A program made the position numbers and the translations under genes. This document shows positions 18,406 through 27,076 of a DNA stretch of 64,000 nucleotides, piece after piece. The stretch lies in contig NZ_JHYQ01000015.1 in assembly GCF_000621325.1 (NCBI RefSeq), forward strand, positions 48,233-112,232, given 5' to 3'. Numbering within the stretch: position 1 is the first letter of the stretch; the number at the start of each line of letters is the position of its first letter. Source of the DNA: Thiothrix lacustris DSM 21227 (GTDB taxonomy: Bacteria > Pseudomonadota > Gammaproteobacteria > Thiotrichales > Thiotrichaceae). Below the pieces are notes generated by a model. That model was not told where the DNA came from, did not search any database, and saw nothing but the letters and a program-made list of their open reading frames with translations.

Positions 18406-18502
18406 GGTAGTTGCTCCTGATTTCATGGGCGCAACATAGCAATTTGAAGTTGGTTGGGCTAGTTTTTTGCAATATGCGATAACTCGTCTAATGCCCCACT
18501 CA

Positions 18503-18620
18503 TTAGCCAATCACCAACTCATCTCCCTCACACGGTTCTTGTCCGCCTTGGTGTGTCAGAATGCGTTTGAACGCATCTTTATCTGCCCGCTGTTGACGTT
18601 CAGTTGCGAATTCTCCTAAT
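18503..18620 (-). pseudogene. Antitoxin remnant in copy 2
   Basis: Holds the last third of the ribbon-helix-helix antitoxin gene, matching 15322-15423, joined directly to the 16 bases that contain its own ribosome site (matching 15581-15596). About 157 bases from the start codon through the RHH domain are missing, and the PIN toxin gene is gone. It cannot make an antitoxin. Bases 18621-18742 that follow hold no gene I can recognise. Confidence 0.75.
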
Positions 18621-18742
18621 GCAGCAACACCCGAAATATCAAATTATTTAACGAGAATCAGGAGTGCCTATGGTATTCCTATTTATTATCAATGATTTAA
18701 ATCAGGCAGGTTTTGTTTGGAGGGTGATTTAATTTAAAAATA

Positions 18743-20989
18743 TCACCCCGTCAACGTAACAAACACCTGTGTCATCCTTTCCGGCAACCGCTGTACATTA
18801 TCCACCACGGTAACGCGCTTGCCGAAAATATCCCGCACATATTCATCCGCTCGCGGATCAAGGCTAATGCAATAGCTGTAAATGCCTTTTTGATCCAATT
18901 CTTTCACCGCTTGGCGCGTATCTTGGGTCAATAACTGCGGGTCATCCACATCAATATCCGACGGTTCGCCATCGGTCAAAATCAGCAGCAGCTTTTTATC
19001 CGCTTGTTGATGTTCCAAATAATGCGCCGCATGACGCACCGCCGCGCCCATCCGTGTCGAATACCCCGCCTGCATGGCCGCCAGCCGCCCCTTCACCTCG
19101 TCGTTCCAATGTTCCTTGAAACCCTTGATGTGCTGGTAACGCACCTCGTGGCGCGTATTGGACGCAAACCCCGCAATCGCAAACGGGTCGCCCAGCGCCT
19201 CAATCGCATACGCCAGCAACGACACCGCTTCCTGACTCAGCTCCAGAATGCTTTGCGTCGCGCCTTCCGGCACTTCGCTGATCGAGGCTGACAAGTCCAG
19301 CAACAGCATCACCGCAATATTGCGCCCGTCATGCTTGTGACTCATATTGATGCGCGGATCAGGGTTCGCCCCGCCCTTGAAATCAATCAACGAACGGATC
19401 GCCACATCCAAATCCAGCTCGCTGCCTTCTTCCTGATAGCGTACCCGCGTATAATTTTGCGGCTTCAACAAATCCACAATCTGCTTCAAACGCTTCGCCA
19501 ACGCCGCGTGTTTCTGCAACAGCGCATCAATCACCGCCGGATTGCCGGACGGATGCAGGCTTTCATACACGCTTGTCCAATCCGGGCGGTAGGTTTGGGT
19601 GCTATAATCCCACTCCGGGTAATGGCGGGGTGGCAAGCCCTGAACTTCCTGATTTTGCTCAGATTGCTTGCGTTCCTCGAAGGCTTCTTCTTCGTCGCCT
19701 TCCTCGATGAATTGCCACAAATGGCGGTTGTCATCGCGGTAGCCAATCGCGGTATTGTTAAAATACACGCTGGGTAACTGGTCAGATTGCAAGCGCGTGC
19801 GTGCTACAAACGAAATCGCCAGTTGCACCATATCGGCAGTGGTGGCGTTGCCTTCCGCCATTTTTGCGCGGAATTTGCCCGCAAACTCATTGATCTGCAC
19901 GTTCTGGTAGCCATGTGCGGGGTTTAACAGCGCCCACGAAAACATGGCCAACCGATGCCGGAAGCATGATTCCGTTTGCGTGTTGCATTCATCTTCCTGC
20001 GGAACCGGGTGCAAGGCCATGAATAGCCGCCGTAAACCGGGGTATTCCTGCATCGCCAAGTATTCCACCCGGCTATCTTCCAGCCGCTCAATTGCCATGC
20101 GCTGTTGCGGGCTGAAATTGTCCGCGACCACTTTTTTCGTCCAGCGTTGATGTGCTGCCATGTGTGCCAACACCGCGCGGTAACGGTCAATGCCGCTTAC
20201 GCCATGCGCGTCGTCGAACACGTCAGGAATGCGTATCCCGAAGTCGTCAAAATACGGTTGTTGCTGGCGCATATCGCGGAAATCGACCGAATAAGGCACT
20301 AAGTATTCAGTATTTTCCCAGCAGGCTTTCAAATACAGGTTCAGCTTGCGCTCGTGGTGGGTAAACAGTGTGCCGTGGCGTTCGTGCTGCAACATCGCCT
20401 TGCTGTCGGCGGATTCCAAGTTGAAATATTCTTCCTGCCGTTGCGGGTGGCTGCCGTAGTTGCGGATGCCGTATTCGATCCAGTTTTTCAAGCCGCCCAG
20501 AGCCAACTGGCTCATCAAATAGGGCATTTGCCCCAGTAGTTTGGGTAAGCCGGGGCTGGGAATGGTGGTGTGGAAACCGTGGATCGAGCCGGTGGTACGT
20601 TCCATCATGTCGAACACGATGGCGATGTAATTTTCCACCAATTCGGCGCTGTTCATACGGCGGCAGGCTTCCGGCAAGGCTTGTAGGAAGGCGGGAATGG
20701 AACGGCCATTCGGGGTGCGCGACATTTTCCACACCGCTTGGCTGACTTTGCCTAGCAAGCCTTCATCGCCGAGCCGGTGCACCAATATCGGCATTTCTTC
20801 CAGATAAGTCAGCACGGGGTCGAAACCGCGCCCGATTTTGCACACCAACGACGCACCGTCGAGGTAGTCGTTGATGCCTTCCTCACTCAACAGGGCAATA
20901 GCATCCTGCATACAGGCGGCAAAGGCTTCATCTAACTGCTTGAAGTTGCAGCTTAGTTGGGTGCGGTAACGGGCGATGGTGTCTTCCAT
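18743..20989 (-). CDS. cbbO: RuBisCO activase adaptor CbbO (form II operon)
   Basis: 748 residues. CbbO is the VWA-domain adaptor that links the CbbQ AAA+ ring to inhibited RuBisCO so that tight-binding sugar phosphates are removed. The N-terminal about 450 residues form the helical region typical of CbbO/NorD. The C-terminal VWA domain starts near 555 with the MIDAS motif DLSAS (565-569) and later LTDGEPSD (about 671). It is five bases after cbbQ and the last gene of cbbM-cbbQ-cbbO. Its 3' end is duplicated at 17005-17371. Confidence 0.92.
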   Translation of the reverse strand: MEDTIARYRTQLSCNFKQLDEAFAACMQDAIALLSEEGINDYLDGASLVCKIGRGFDPVLTYLEEMPILVHRLGDEGLLGKVSQAVWKMSRTPNGRSIPAFLQALPEACRRMNSAELVENYIAIVFDMMERTTGSIHGFHTTIPSPGLPKLLGQMPYLMSQLALGGLKNWIEYGIRNYGSHPQRQEEYFNLESADSKAMLQHERHGTLFTHHERKLNLYLKACWENTEYLVPYSVDFRDMRQQQPYFDDFGIRIPDVFDDAHGVSGIDRYRAVLAHMAAHQRWTKKVVADNFSPQQRMAIERLEDSRVEYLAMQEYPGLRRLFMALHPVPQEDECNTQTESCFRHRLAMFSWALLNPAHGYQNVQINEFAGKFRAKMAEGNATTADMVQLAISFVARTRLQSDQLPSVYFNNTAIGYRDDNRHLWQFIEEGDEEEAFEERKQSEQNQEVQGLPPRHYPEWDYSTQTYRPDWTSVYESLHPSGNPAVIDALLQKHAALAKRLKQIVDLLKPQNYTRVRYQEEGSELDLDVAIRSLIDFKGGANPDPRINMSHKHDGRNIAVMLLLDLSASISEVPEGATQSILELSQEAVSLLAYAIEALGDPFAIAGFASNTRHEVRYQHIKGFKEHWNDEVKGRLAAMQAGYSTRMGAAVRHAAHYLEHQQADKKLLLILTDGEPSDIDVDDPQLLTQDTRQAVKELDQKGIYSYCISLDPRADEYVRDIFGKRVTVVDNVQRLPERMTQVFVTLTG

Positions 20990-20994
20990 GCTGT

Positions 20995-21798
20995 TTATCC
21001 GAAGATCGCGTCAATCGCGTGGTTTAAGGTGCTGCGAATGTCCGCGTCATCGGTAATCGGGCTGACCAGTGCCATGCGGCAAGCATCGCCTGCATCAATT
21101 CCATCACGCATCAAATTTGCGGCGTACACCAGCAACCGGGTGGAAATGCCTTCATCCAGCCCGTGGCCTTTCAGGTTACGCGCGGTGTGGGCAATTTTCA
21201 CCAGCTTATCAGCCATTGCAGCATCCACACTGGCCTCTTGCTGCAAAATGCTGGATTCCAGTTCGGCTGACGGGTAGTCAAAATCAAAAGCTACAAAACG
21301 TTGTTTAGTAGACTGTTTTAAATCTTTCATCAGGCTTTGATAGCCCGGATTGTAGGAAATCACCAACTGAAAATCAGGGTGCGCATTCACCAGTTCGCCT
21401 TTTTTATCCAGCGGCAAGGTGCGGCGGTGATCGGTCAGGGGGTGAATGACGACGGTCGTATCTTGGCGTGCCTCAACGATTTCATCGAGGTAGCAAATCG
21501 CACCAATGCGGGCGGCGGTGGTCAAGGGGCCATCCAACCAGCGTGTGCCATTGGCTTCGAGTAAATAGCGTCCGACCAGATCGGAGGCGGTCATGTCTTC
21601 GTTACAGGCCACGGTGATCAGTGGCTTGCCGAGTTTCCACGCCATGTGTTCGATGAAGCGCGACTTACCACAACCCGTCGGGCCTTTCACCATCACGGGT
21701 AGGCGGGAACGGTACGCGGCTTGGTACAGTTCGACTTCGCGTCCGGTGGCTTGATAAAAAGGCTCTTGCTGGATGGTGTATTGGGTAGCATCGGTCAT
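20995..21798 (-). CDS. cbbQ: RuBisCO activase ATPase CbbQ (form II operon)
   Basis: MoxR-type AAA+ ATPase of 267 residues from ATG 21798. Walker A is GPTGCGKS (39-46), Walker B is ICYLDE (101-106), and the sensor and arginine-finger region includes STKQRFVAFDFDYP. It forms a hexamer that, with CbbO, remodels inhibited RuBisCO. Immediately downstream of cbbM and upstream of cbbO, so it most likely serves the form II enzyme. It is clearly a paralogue of CbbQ at 29441-30250, not a recent copy. Confidence 0.94.
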   Translation of the reverse strand: MTDATQYTIQQEPFYQATGREVELYQAAYRSRLPVMVKGPTGCGKSRFIEHMAWKLGKPLITVACNEDMTASDLVGRYLLEANGTRWLDGPLTTAARIGAICYLDEIVEARQDTTVVIHPLTDHRRTLPLDKKGELVNAHPDFQLVISYNPGYQSLMKDLKQSTKQRFVAFDFDYPSAELESSILQQEASVDAAMADKLVKIAHTARNLKGHGLDEGISTRLLVYAANLMRDGIDAGDACRMALVSPITDDADIRSTLNHAIDAIFG

Positions 21799-21885
21799 GG
21801 GTGGGATTCCTGACAGCATGTTGGGAAGAGTGGAAAGCGCGAAGGGTGCGTTTGCACCCCCCACCTTACTGTGGTTGCTTGCGAC

Positions 21886-23265
21886 TTATTTATGTACGCC
21901 CAGCTTTTCGCGCCAGCCTGGGTAGATCTTGTCTGCATCGCCAGGGAATGACTCGAATGCGCGAGCAAATTCTTTGTGCTCTTTCGCGAATTCGATTGGG
22001 TCAGCACCGGCTTTCCAGCACTCATACGATTGACGCAAGGAAATTGCACCAGCCGCTGGGCTGTCGATGTGACCGTAAGAGCCACCACCGGAAGTGTTGA
22101 TAACGTTACCGTGACCCAGGTTCTCAAAGAAGCCTGGCAGACGCAGTGCGTTCATACCGCCCGAGATGATGGGCGTGGTTGGCTTCATGCCATACCATTT
22201 TTGGAAGTAAACTGGCCCTTGGCACTCGTCACGTTCGATCATGTACGCGATGTTTTTATCGCTGTTTTCGCCTTCCATTTTACCGTAGCCCATAGTGCCT
22301 ACGTGGATACCGGAAGCACCTTGCAGACGTGACAGTTTCGCCAGTACAAACGCAGTGTAACCACGCAGTGCAGAGGGGGAAGTGATCATGCCGTGACCCG
22401 CGCGGTGATAGTGCAGGTATTGGTTAGGGTACTGGCGACGAGCAGTCGTGACCATGCCAGGGCCGCCAACGAAACCGTCAACCAAAAAGGCAACTTTGTC
22501 CGCATCCGGGCCAAACGCTTCGAGGATGAAGTCAGCACGGGCGCACATTTCGTAATGGTCGTCAGCGGTGATGTTGGCAGAGAACAGTTTCGCTTGACCA
22601 GTTTCGTCTTGTGCACGTTTCATTGCATCATAAACGAGTGGGTAAACTTTCTTGGCAGGGCAGAAAACTTGGTTGCCTTGTGGTTCATCGTTCTTGATGA
22701 AGTCACCACCCAGCCAGAACTGGTAAGCAGCCGCTGCGAATGGCTCTGGGCGTAGACCCAGTTTAGGCTTGATGATCGTACCCGCGATGTAACCACCGTT
22801 AACCACTGGACGACCCAGAATACGCCACATGTCAGAGATGTCTTTGGATGGTCCATCGAACAACTGGATGGCACGCTCAGGCACATAGAAGTCATGGATT
22901 TTGGCGTGTTTGATGTCGCCCATGCCTTGGTTGTTGCCGATAATCAGCGTCAACAGTGATACGACCATCATGCGGCCGTCAGTGATGTTACGGTCGAACA
23001 AGTCCAGTGGGTACGCGATACGCATATCTTCAGTGGCTTCGTCGATGTAGTACACTAGTGCGTCAACACCCTTGGTGAAGTCGTCAGTGGTGGAAACTTC
23101 AACGTTTGTACCGGTGGAAGATTCGGCCGCGAAATGCGCTGCTGCTTCCAGGTAGCCATGACCTGGCTGTGGCATCATTTTGTAAGCAACCAGAATGTGC
23201 TTACCACCTGCGATTAGGTCTTCTTCTTTCAGACTAAGATCTGTGTAGCGTCCAGATTGGTCCAT
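21886..23265 (-). CDS. cbbM: Form II RuBisCO large subunit
   Basis: Ribulose-1,5-bisphosphate carboxylase/oxygenase, form II, which works without a small subunit. 459 residues, close to the 460-466 usual for CbbM. Catalytic residues can be placed: Lys166 in TIIKPK, the carbamylated Lys191 with Asp193 and Glu194 in [10 protein letters not shown], and loop 6 GYGKMEG. ATG 23265 follows GAGGAGAG. First gene of cbbM-cbbQ-cbbO and divergent from a LysR regulator 165 bases away. Form II enzymes suit high CO2 and low O2. Confidence 0.98.
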   Translation of the reverse strand: MDQSGRYTDLSLKEEDLIAGGKHILVAYKMMPQPGHGYLEAAAHFAAESSTGTNVEVSTTDDFTKGVDALVYYIDEATEDMRIAYPLDLFDRNITDGRMMVVSLLTLIIGNNQGMGDIKHAKIHDFYVPERAIQLFDGPSKDISDMWRILGRPVVNGGYIAGTIIKPKLGLRPEPFAAAAYQFWLGGDFIKNDEPQGNQVFCPAKKVYPLVYDAMKRAQDETGQAKLFSANITADDHYEMCARADFILEAFGPDADKVAFLVDGFVGGPGMVTTARRQYPNQYLHYHRAGHGMITSPSALRGYTAFVLAKLSRLQGASGIHVGTMGYGKMEGENSDKNIAYMIERDECQGPVYFQKWYGMKPTTPIISGGMNALRLPGFFENLGHGNVINTSGGGSYGHIDSPAAGAISLRQSYECWKAGADPIEFAKEHKEFARAFESFPGDADKIYPGWREKLGVHK

Positions 23266-23317
23266 GACTCTCTCCTCAGTATGAGTAAAAATAGTGCGAT
23301 AACTTTTAGTGGGCGTA

Positions 23318-23334
23318 AGTATAAGCGATGCTTA
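23318..23334. promoter_or_regulatory. Candidate CbbR site and cbbM promoter element
   Basis: The 13-base inverted repeat TAAGCGATGCTTA at 23322-23334 is TAAGC/GCTTA around three bases. On the minus strand it overlaps a -10-like TATACT (23318-23323) reading towards cbbM. Almost the same motif lies in the cbbL-cbbR intergenic region at 32616-32628. Both sites being next to cbbR genes suggests a CbbR operator; this is inference. Confidence 0.45.
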
Positions 23335-23430
23335 AGATAAGAGAAACTCATTTATTCTTACTTAAACATCAGTCTTAATTATGTTATTCTGACGACAAGA
23401 AACCCTGAATTTCTGAGTAAATTAGTTAAG

Positions 23431-24354
23431 ATGCACATTTCCTTCCGCCAGATCCAGATCTTTCAAACCGTTGCCCAAACGGAAAACTTTACCCGCGCAG
23501 CAGAGTTGCTGCACATGACACAGCCTGCCATATCGATGCAGGTCAAGCAATTGGAAGAAAACGTGGGTTTGTCGTTATTTGAGCGCCAAGGCAAGCGCAT
23601 TGTGATGACGGCAGCAGGGCGGGCGATGCACACTTACGCTTGCGAAATTTCCGCCAAGTATCAAGGCATGGTGGAAACGCTGGAGGAGTTGAAGAATGTG
23701 CATCAGGGGTATATTAAGGTATCGGCGGCGAATACTTCGATTTACTTCATTACCCGAATGCTGGCGGGCTTTTCCGAACAAAATGAAGGTATTACCGTTT
23801 CCCTGAATATCACCAACCGCAAAACGCTGGTGGAACAGTTGCAGAATTATGACGCTGATTTGGTGGTGATGGGCGAACCACCCGCCAACCTTGATCTGCA
23901 TTCGCAGCGGCTGATGTGTAACCCGCTGGTATTGATTGCACCGGCGAATCATCCGCTGGCGGGGCAGAAAGATATTCCGGTATCTGCCATTATTGGCGAA
24001 AAGTTTGTGGTGCGTGAGCCGGGGTCGGGAACGCGGGCAGCGATTGAACGTTTCTTTGCCGAACACGGGCATACGTTTTCGAGTACGCTGGAAATGGGTA
24101 GCAATGAGTCGATTAAATATTCGGTGATTGCCGGGCTGGGGTTGGGAATTGTGTCATTACACAGCATCCAACTGGAACTGGAAACCCATTCGTTGAGCAT
24201 ACTGGATGTGGAAAATTTCCCGATCCAGCGTTACTGGCATATTGTTATGCGGGAGGGTAAGTGGCTTTCCCCAGCGGCGCAGGCGTTTAAGGAGTATGTG
24301 ATTGCGGAAGCGGCGAATTATTCGCAGGATTACCAGCGGCTTTTGTTGGCTTGA
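23431..24354 (+). CDS. cbbR: LysR-type regulator CbbR (divergent from cbbM)
   Basis: 307 residues. N-terminal winged HTH with FTRAAELLHMTQPAISMQVK (about 21-40), then a LysR substrate domain with GMGEPP-like VVMGEPPANLDLHS and VREPGSGTRAAIER as in other CbbR proteins. It is expected to activate the divergent cbbM-cbbQ-cbbO operon in response to Calvin-cycle metabolites. It is a paralogue of the regulator at 32647-33564, so each RuBisCO operon has its own. Confidence 0.92.
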   Translation: MHISFRQIQIFQTVAQTENFTRAAELLHMTQPAISMQVKQLEENVGLSLFERQGKRIVMTAAGRAMHTYACEISAKYQGMVETLEELKNVHQGYIKVSAANTSIYFITRMLAGFSEQNEGITVSLNITNRKTLVEQLQNYDADLVVMGEPPANLDLHSQRLMCNPLVLIAPANHPLAGQKDIPVSAIIGEKFVVREPGSGTRAAIERFFAEHGHTFSSTLEMGSNESIKYSVIAGLGLGIVSLHSIQLELETHSLSILDVENFPIQRYWHIVMREGKWLSPAAQAFKEYVIAEAANYSQDYQRLLLA

Positions 24355-24368
24355 TAGAGCAGCAAAAT

Positions 24369-24776
24369 TTACCTAAGAAATACTTGTGCAGGTACACCGA
24401 AACGCTCACTTAATGCACGAATGTGTCGCACATTCAAATCACGTTTGCCGTTGAGGAGTTCGGATATAACCCCTTGGCTAGCAATTTCAGTTAAATCTGC
24501 CTGCCCAACATCATGGCTTTCCATCAAGAATTTGAGTGCATCAATGCCAGTAGCAGGAATGGGGGGCACATGGGCATCTTCATACTGGGCAACCAAGTCA
24601 GCCATCCGGTCAGCCAGTGTGGCGAGCGGATGGTTTTCGTCAGCACCGCCCGCATCCAGCACGGTATCTAAGGCTTCAACCAGTGCGTTATAGTCGTCTT
24701 CGGTTTGAGGCAACAGCAACAACGGGGCAACATAGCACCAGTGTTCCATTGCAGTTTTAACGGCGATTGCACCCAT
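24369..24776 (-). CDS. higA: HigA-type antitoxin
   Basis: 135 residues from ATG 24776, five bases after the toxin stop, with GGAAGG upstream. The C-terminal part is an XRE-like HTH: LKFLMESHDVGQADLTEIAS, then ISELLNGKRDLNVRHIRALS, as in HigA proteins encoded downstream of HigB. It represses its own operon and neutralises HigB. Confidence 0.85.
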   Translation of the reverse strand: MGAIAVKTAMEHWCYVAPLLLLPQTEDDYNALVEALDTVLDAGGADENHPLATLADRMADLVAQYEDAHVPPIPATGIDALKFLMESHDVGQADLTEIASQGVISELLNGKRDLNVRHIRALSERFGVPAQVFLR

Positions 24777-24780
24777 GGCT

Positions 24781-25068
24781 TCATTCCTTCCAGTTGTCTT
24801 TGTCGTATTCACTATGGGTCAAGATCGCACGGATATAGACCTTTGCTGTCTTGAAGTGAATGGCGGTAATCAGGCGTAGCTTGTTGCCGCCTATGTTGAA
24901 TACATATAGATCGCCTACTTTGTCCACACTGTTGAAGGCATTTCTCAGATCGGCAAAATTGCTGAAATCCGTGCCTTTCATCAGCAAATACCAACCCCGC
25001 AAGGCGGTTTCACAATCAGGGTATCTTTCTTCTGCTTCAATGATCCGTTTGCGGGTGATGATGTGCAT
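24781..25068 (-). CDS. higB: HigB-type mRNA interferase toxin
   Basis: 95 residues matching the HigB toxin family of the RelE superfamily: MHIITRKRIIEAEERYPDCE, YVFNIGGNKLRLITAIHF, and the C-terminal AILTHSEYDKDNWK. It cleaves mRNA at the ribosome. The toxin precedes the antitoxin, the usual higBA order. It lies between cbbR and the retron-like cassette. Confidence 0.9.
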   Translation of the reverse strand: MHIITRKRIIEAEERYPDCETALRGWYLLMKGTDFSNFADLRNAFNSVDKVGDLYVFNIGGNKLRLITAIHFKTAKVYIRAILTHSEYDKDNWKE

Positions 25069-25189
25069 AGGCTGTCCTTGTTCGTTTGTTATTACTTTAT
25101 CTCAAAATGAGATTTATGCAAGTGATTTTTAATCATGATGTACGTTTGAGGTTATTTAAACTCTTTTTTTGACTCACAGTAAAAAATTA

Positions 25190-25217
25190 TTGACTGGATT
25201 GGGCGTTTCTCTATAAT
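25190..25217 (+). promoter_or_regulatory. Sigma-70 promoter of the retron-like cassette
   Basis: TTGACT (25190-25195), a 16-base spacer and a perfect TATAAT (25212-25217). Transcription should start near 25224, just before the first strong hairpin at 25230. This is the best-matching sigma-70 promoter I found in the window, and it precedes about 320 bases without a convincing gene. Confidence 0.8.
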
Positions 25218-25223
25218 GACTAC

Positions 25224-25544
25224 CTATGACTAGGTGTTACCGCCTAGATGCTCTTTAAGACACGAAAATCTAAGTTTCTGAACCCGCAAAAGGCTCAACA
25301 CTTTGAGTCGGTCATAAGTTTAAGTTGTGACCAACTACCCGTGGGCATGTGGCTAGACGATGCAACGCCGGATGTTATCCAGTGCGCGAGCGGAGCGAAT
25401 AGCAACATACATAATCTACACGACGGGCGGTGCTTACAGCACCGCAAAGAGAGTGACCTGTGCTCCTATGTCATTTCTACTCGGATCAGAAACGCATTGA
25501 CGACGGGTGCAATTTCGCATCGAGTAGTTGATATAAGGATTTTT
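25224..25544 (+). ncRNA. Putative retron msr-msd non-coding RNA
   Basis: About 320 bases between a near-consensus promoter and the first gene of a reverse-transcriptase cassette. It is rich in hairpins: 25230-25247 (7-bp stem, UUAC loop), 25310-25332 (8-bp stem, GUUUAAG loop), 25427-25445 (perfect 7-bp stem, UUACA loop) and a long imperfect stem 25478-25526 (TACTCG paired with CGAGTA and continuing inwards), as expected for an msd. Retron ncRNAs lie upstream of their RT and contain an msr part and an msd template. I could not fix the a1/a2 repeats or the branching guanosine. An open frame starting at ATG 25248 runs through it, but it has no ribosome site. Confidence 0.6.
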
Positions 25545-25793
25545 ATGAGCAATCAAGTGTACTTAAATGACTCCATTAACACCTTGAAGAAAATTCAAGA
25601 AGAAATGGAAAAGCATGATGACATTGGGAGCAGCACTCGCATGGAGTTGAGTCGGGCAATCAAACAGTTAGAGCTATATGCTCTTGGGGAAAAAGAAGAC
25701 ATGGACCATAATGAAATTATCCAATTAATTGGAAAGTTCATTGGGGCTATGCCAGCTATTGCCAAGCTGATTGAAATGTTTGTTCAACATTAA
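25545..25793 (+). CDS. Small helical protein of the retron-like cassette, function unknown
   Basis: 82 residues from ATG 25545, preceded by a good ribosome site (AAGGA). I do not recognise the family. It is predominantly helical and charged in its first half (NTLKKIQEEMEKHDDIG; RMELSRAIKQLELYALGEKE). The C-terminal segment is hydrophobic and amphipathic (IIQLIGKFIGAMPAIAKLIE), which might contact membranes or mediate assembly. The hairpin-rich RNA precedes it, and the HTH and RT genes follow in the same direction. It could be an effector or accessory protein; this is inference from position. Confidence 0.65.
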   Translation: MSNQVYLNDSINTLKKIQEEMEKHDDIGSSTRMELSRAIKQLELYALGEKEDMDHNEIIQLIGKFIGAMPAIAKLIEMFVQH

Positions 25794-25826
25794 AACTGTG
25801 CAATGTGCAGCAGGTCACTAATTTTT

Positions 25827-26108
25827 ATGAATATCGGTAATGCCATTAAACTTTGCAGAACACAGAAAGGTTATACACAATCAAAACTTTCTGAAAAGGC
25901 AAATATTTCAGTATCTTACCTTTCTTTGTTGGAAAAAGGGAAAAGAGATCCAAACTTATCCACGCTTCAAGATATTTCAACGGCTTTAGAAGTCCCGACT
26001 AGCATTCTTATGTTTCTTGCCTCTGATAAAGAAGAACTTGATGGTATTTCAGAAGAACTAGCTGAAAAACTGTCATTAACAGTACTAAAGTTAATATCAG
26101 CAAAATAA
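25827..26108 (+). CDS. XRE-family HTH protein of the retron-like cassette
   Basis: 93 residues from ATG 25827. A compact helix-turn-helix spans about 5-60: IGNAIKLCRTQKGYTQSKLS, ISVSYLSLLEKGKRDPNLST. A helical tail follows (EELAEKLSLTVLKLI). HTH proteins are known partners in one published class of retrons, where they sit next to the RT. It lies 33 bases after the small protein and ends three bases before the RT start, so the three are probably one transcript. An upstream in-frame start at 25803 would add eight residues. Confidence 0.8.
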   Translation: MNIGNAIKLCRTQKGYTQSKLSEKANISVSYLSLLEKGKRDPNLSTLQDISTALEVPTSILMFLASDKEELDGISEELAEKLSLTVLKLISAK

Positions 26109-26111
26109 ATT

Positions 26112-27050
26112 GTGAGTGCATATTATCCACATAAGCCTATTGCGAGTATCGAGTCTTTAGCTAAAACATTAGATGTTACTGAAGCTGAATTACTGGAAGT
26201 TGCTCAAAATTCTGATTCACTTTTCTTTGTGGCGAAGTGTGTAAAGAAAGAAAATGGAAAAGTAAGAGTTACTTACGATGCTAGACCAGCGCTTAAAAAT
26301 ATTCACGATAGAATTAAAATAGCATTGTTTAGGGTTGTGAAATATCCTTTTTATCTTCAAGGTGGGATTTCAGGGCGAGATTACATTTCAAATACTAAAA
26401 TTCATGCGGGAAAGAAATTTTTAATAACAGAAGATGTGTCAAATTTTTTTCCTTCTATTCAGGATTCAGTTGTTAAAAAAATGTGGTTATACTTCTTCCA
26501 CTTCTCTCCTGAAGTTGCAGATGTTTTGACAAAGCTAACTACACACAATGGATTTGTTCCGCAGGGAGCAAAAACAAGTGGATATATTGCCAATTTGATT
26601 TTGTGGGATAAAGAGCCAGTGCTTGTGGAATACCTTAGAAAAAAAGGAATGAGTTACTCACGCTTAGTCGATGATATTACAATATCTTGTGATTATAAGC
26701 CATCGAAAAAATTACTAGCCTCTATGATTTCAGATGTTTATGGGATGTTACTTTCAAAAGATGTTAAGCCTAATAGAGGCAAACATAAAATCATGACTCA
26801 AGGAGAAAAACAAAGAATCCACAACTTAAATGTTGATAAAGGAAGACCCTCACTACCTAAAAGTAAGCGTGCTGATATTAGGGCAGCCGTTTTTCAATGC
26901 GAGGAAATGGCGAAATATGGCAGAAAAACAGAAGAATACAATAAGTTATTTAATAGCACTGTCGGACGTGTGGCAACAATGAAAAGATTACATCCAACGC
27001 AAGCAACAATACTAAGAAATCGCTTGGACATGATTAAGCCAAAGAAATAG
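26112..27050 (+). CDS. Retron-type reverse transcriptase with LVDD active site
   Basis: 312 residues from GTG 26112, the usual length of retron RTs. The palm is recognisable: motif A EDVSNFFPSI (Asp108 region), motif B PQGAKTSGYIANL (150-162), motif C RLVDDITIS with Asp187 and Asp188, and the C-terminal IHNLNVDKGRPSLPK region where other retron RTs carry the VTG-type template-recognition segment. Motif C normally reads YADD or YVDD; here the tyrosine is leucine. The sequence is AT-rich like the HTH gene and unlike the flanking cbb genes, suggesting transfer. There is no maturase or endonuclease domain, so a group II intron is unlikely. It ends 26 bases before the convergent cbbO. Confidence 0.88.
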   Translation: MSAYYPHKPIASIESLAKTLDVTEAELLEVAQNSDSLFFVAKCVKKENGKVRVTYDARPALKNIHDRIKIALFRVVKYPFYLQGGISGRDYISNTKIHAGKKFLITEDVSNFFPSIQDSVVKKMWLYFFHFSPEVADVLTKLTTHNGFVPQGAKTSGYIANLILWDKEPVLVEYLRKKGMSYSRLVDDITISCDYKPSKKLLASMISDVYGMLLSKDVKPNRGKHKIMTQGEKQRIHNLNVDKGRPSLPKSKRADIRAAVFQCEEMAKYGRKTEEYNKLFNSTVGRVATMKRLHPTQATILRNRLDMIKPKK

Positions 27051-27076
27051 GCGAGGTATTTCTTTGGCAAGTCAGT

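Larger units (their letters stand above)
17384..18604. repeat. Tandem duplication, copy 2
   Basis: Direct repeat of 14571-15423. It begins with the last codons of the methyltransferase, then carries HopJ-family, YbjQ, oxidoreductase-like and the antitoxin 3' end. It keeps YbjQ, which copy 1 lacks, and has lost the PIN toxin, most of the antitoxin and the HNH gene. A 9-base stretch near 17390-17398 is locally repeated at the joint. Confidence 0.85.

Noticed and set aside
25248..25544. N-terminal extension of the small retron-cassette protein from ATG 25248
   Set aside because: No ribosome site, lies in hairpin-rich sequence just after the promoter, and looks like chance absence of stops in a non-coding RNA; ATG 25545 has a good ribosome site.
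26112..27050. Group II intron or diversity-generating retroelement
   Set aside because: The RT lacks maturase and endonuclease domains, no VR/TR repeats or variable gene were seen nearby, and the protein has the short retron-type layout.
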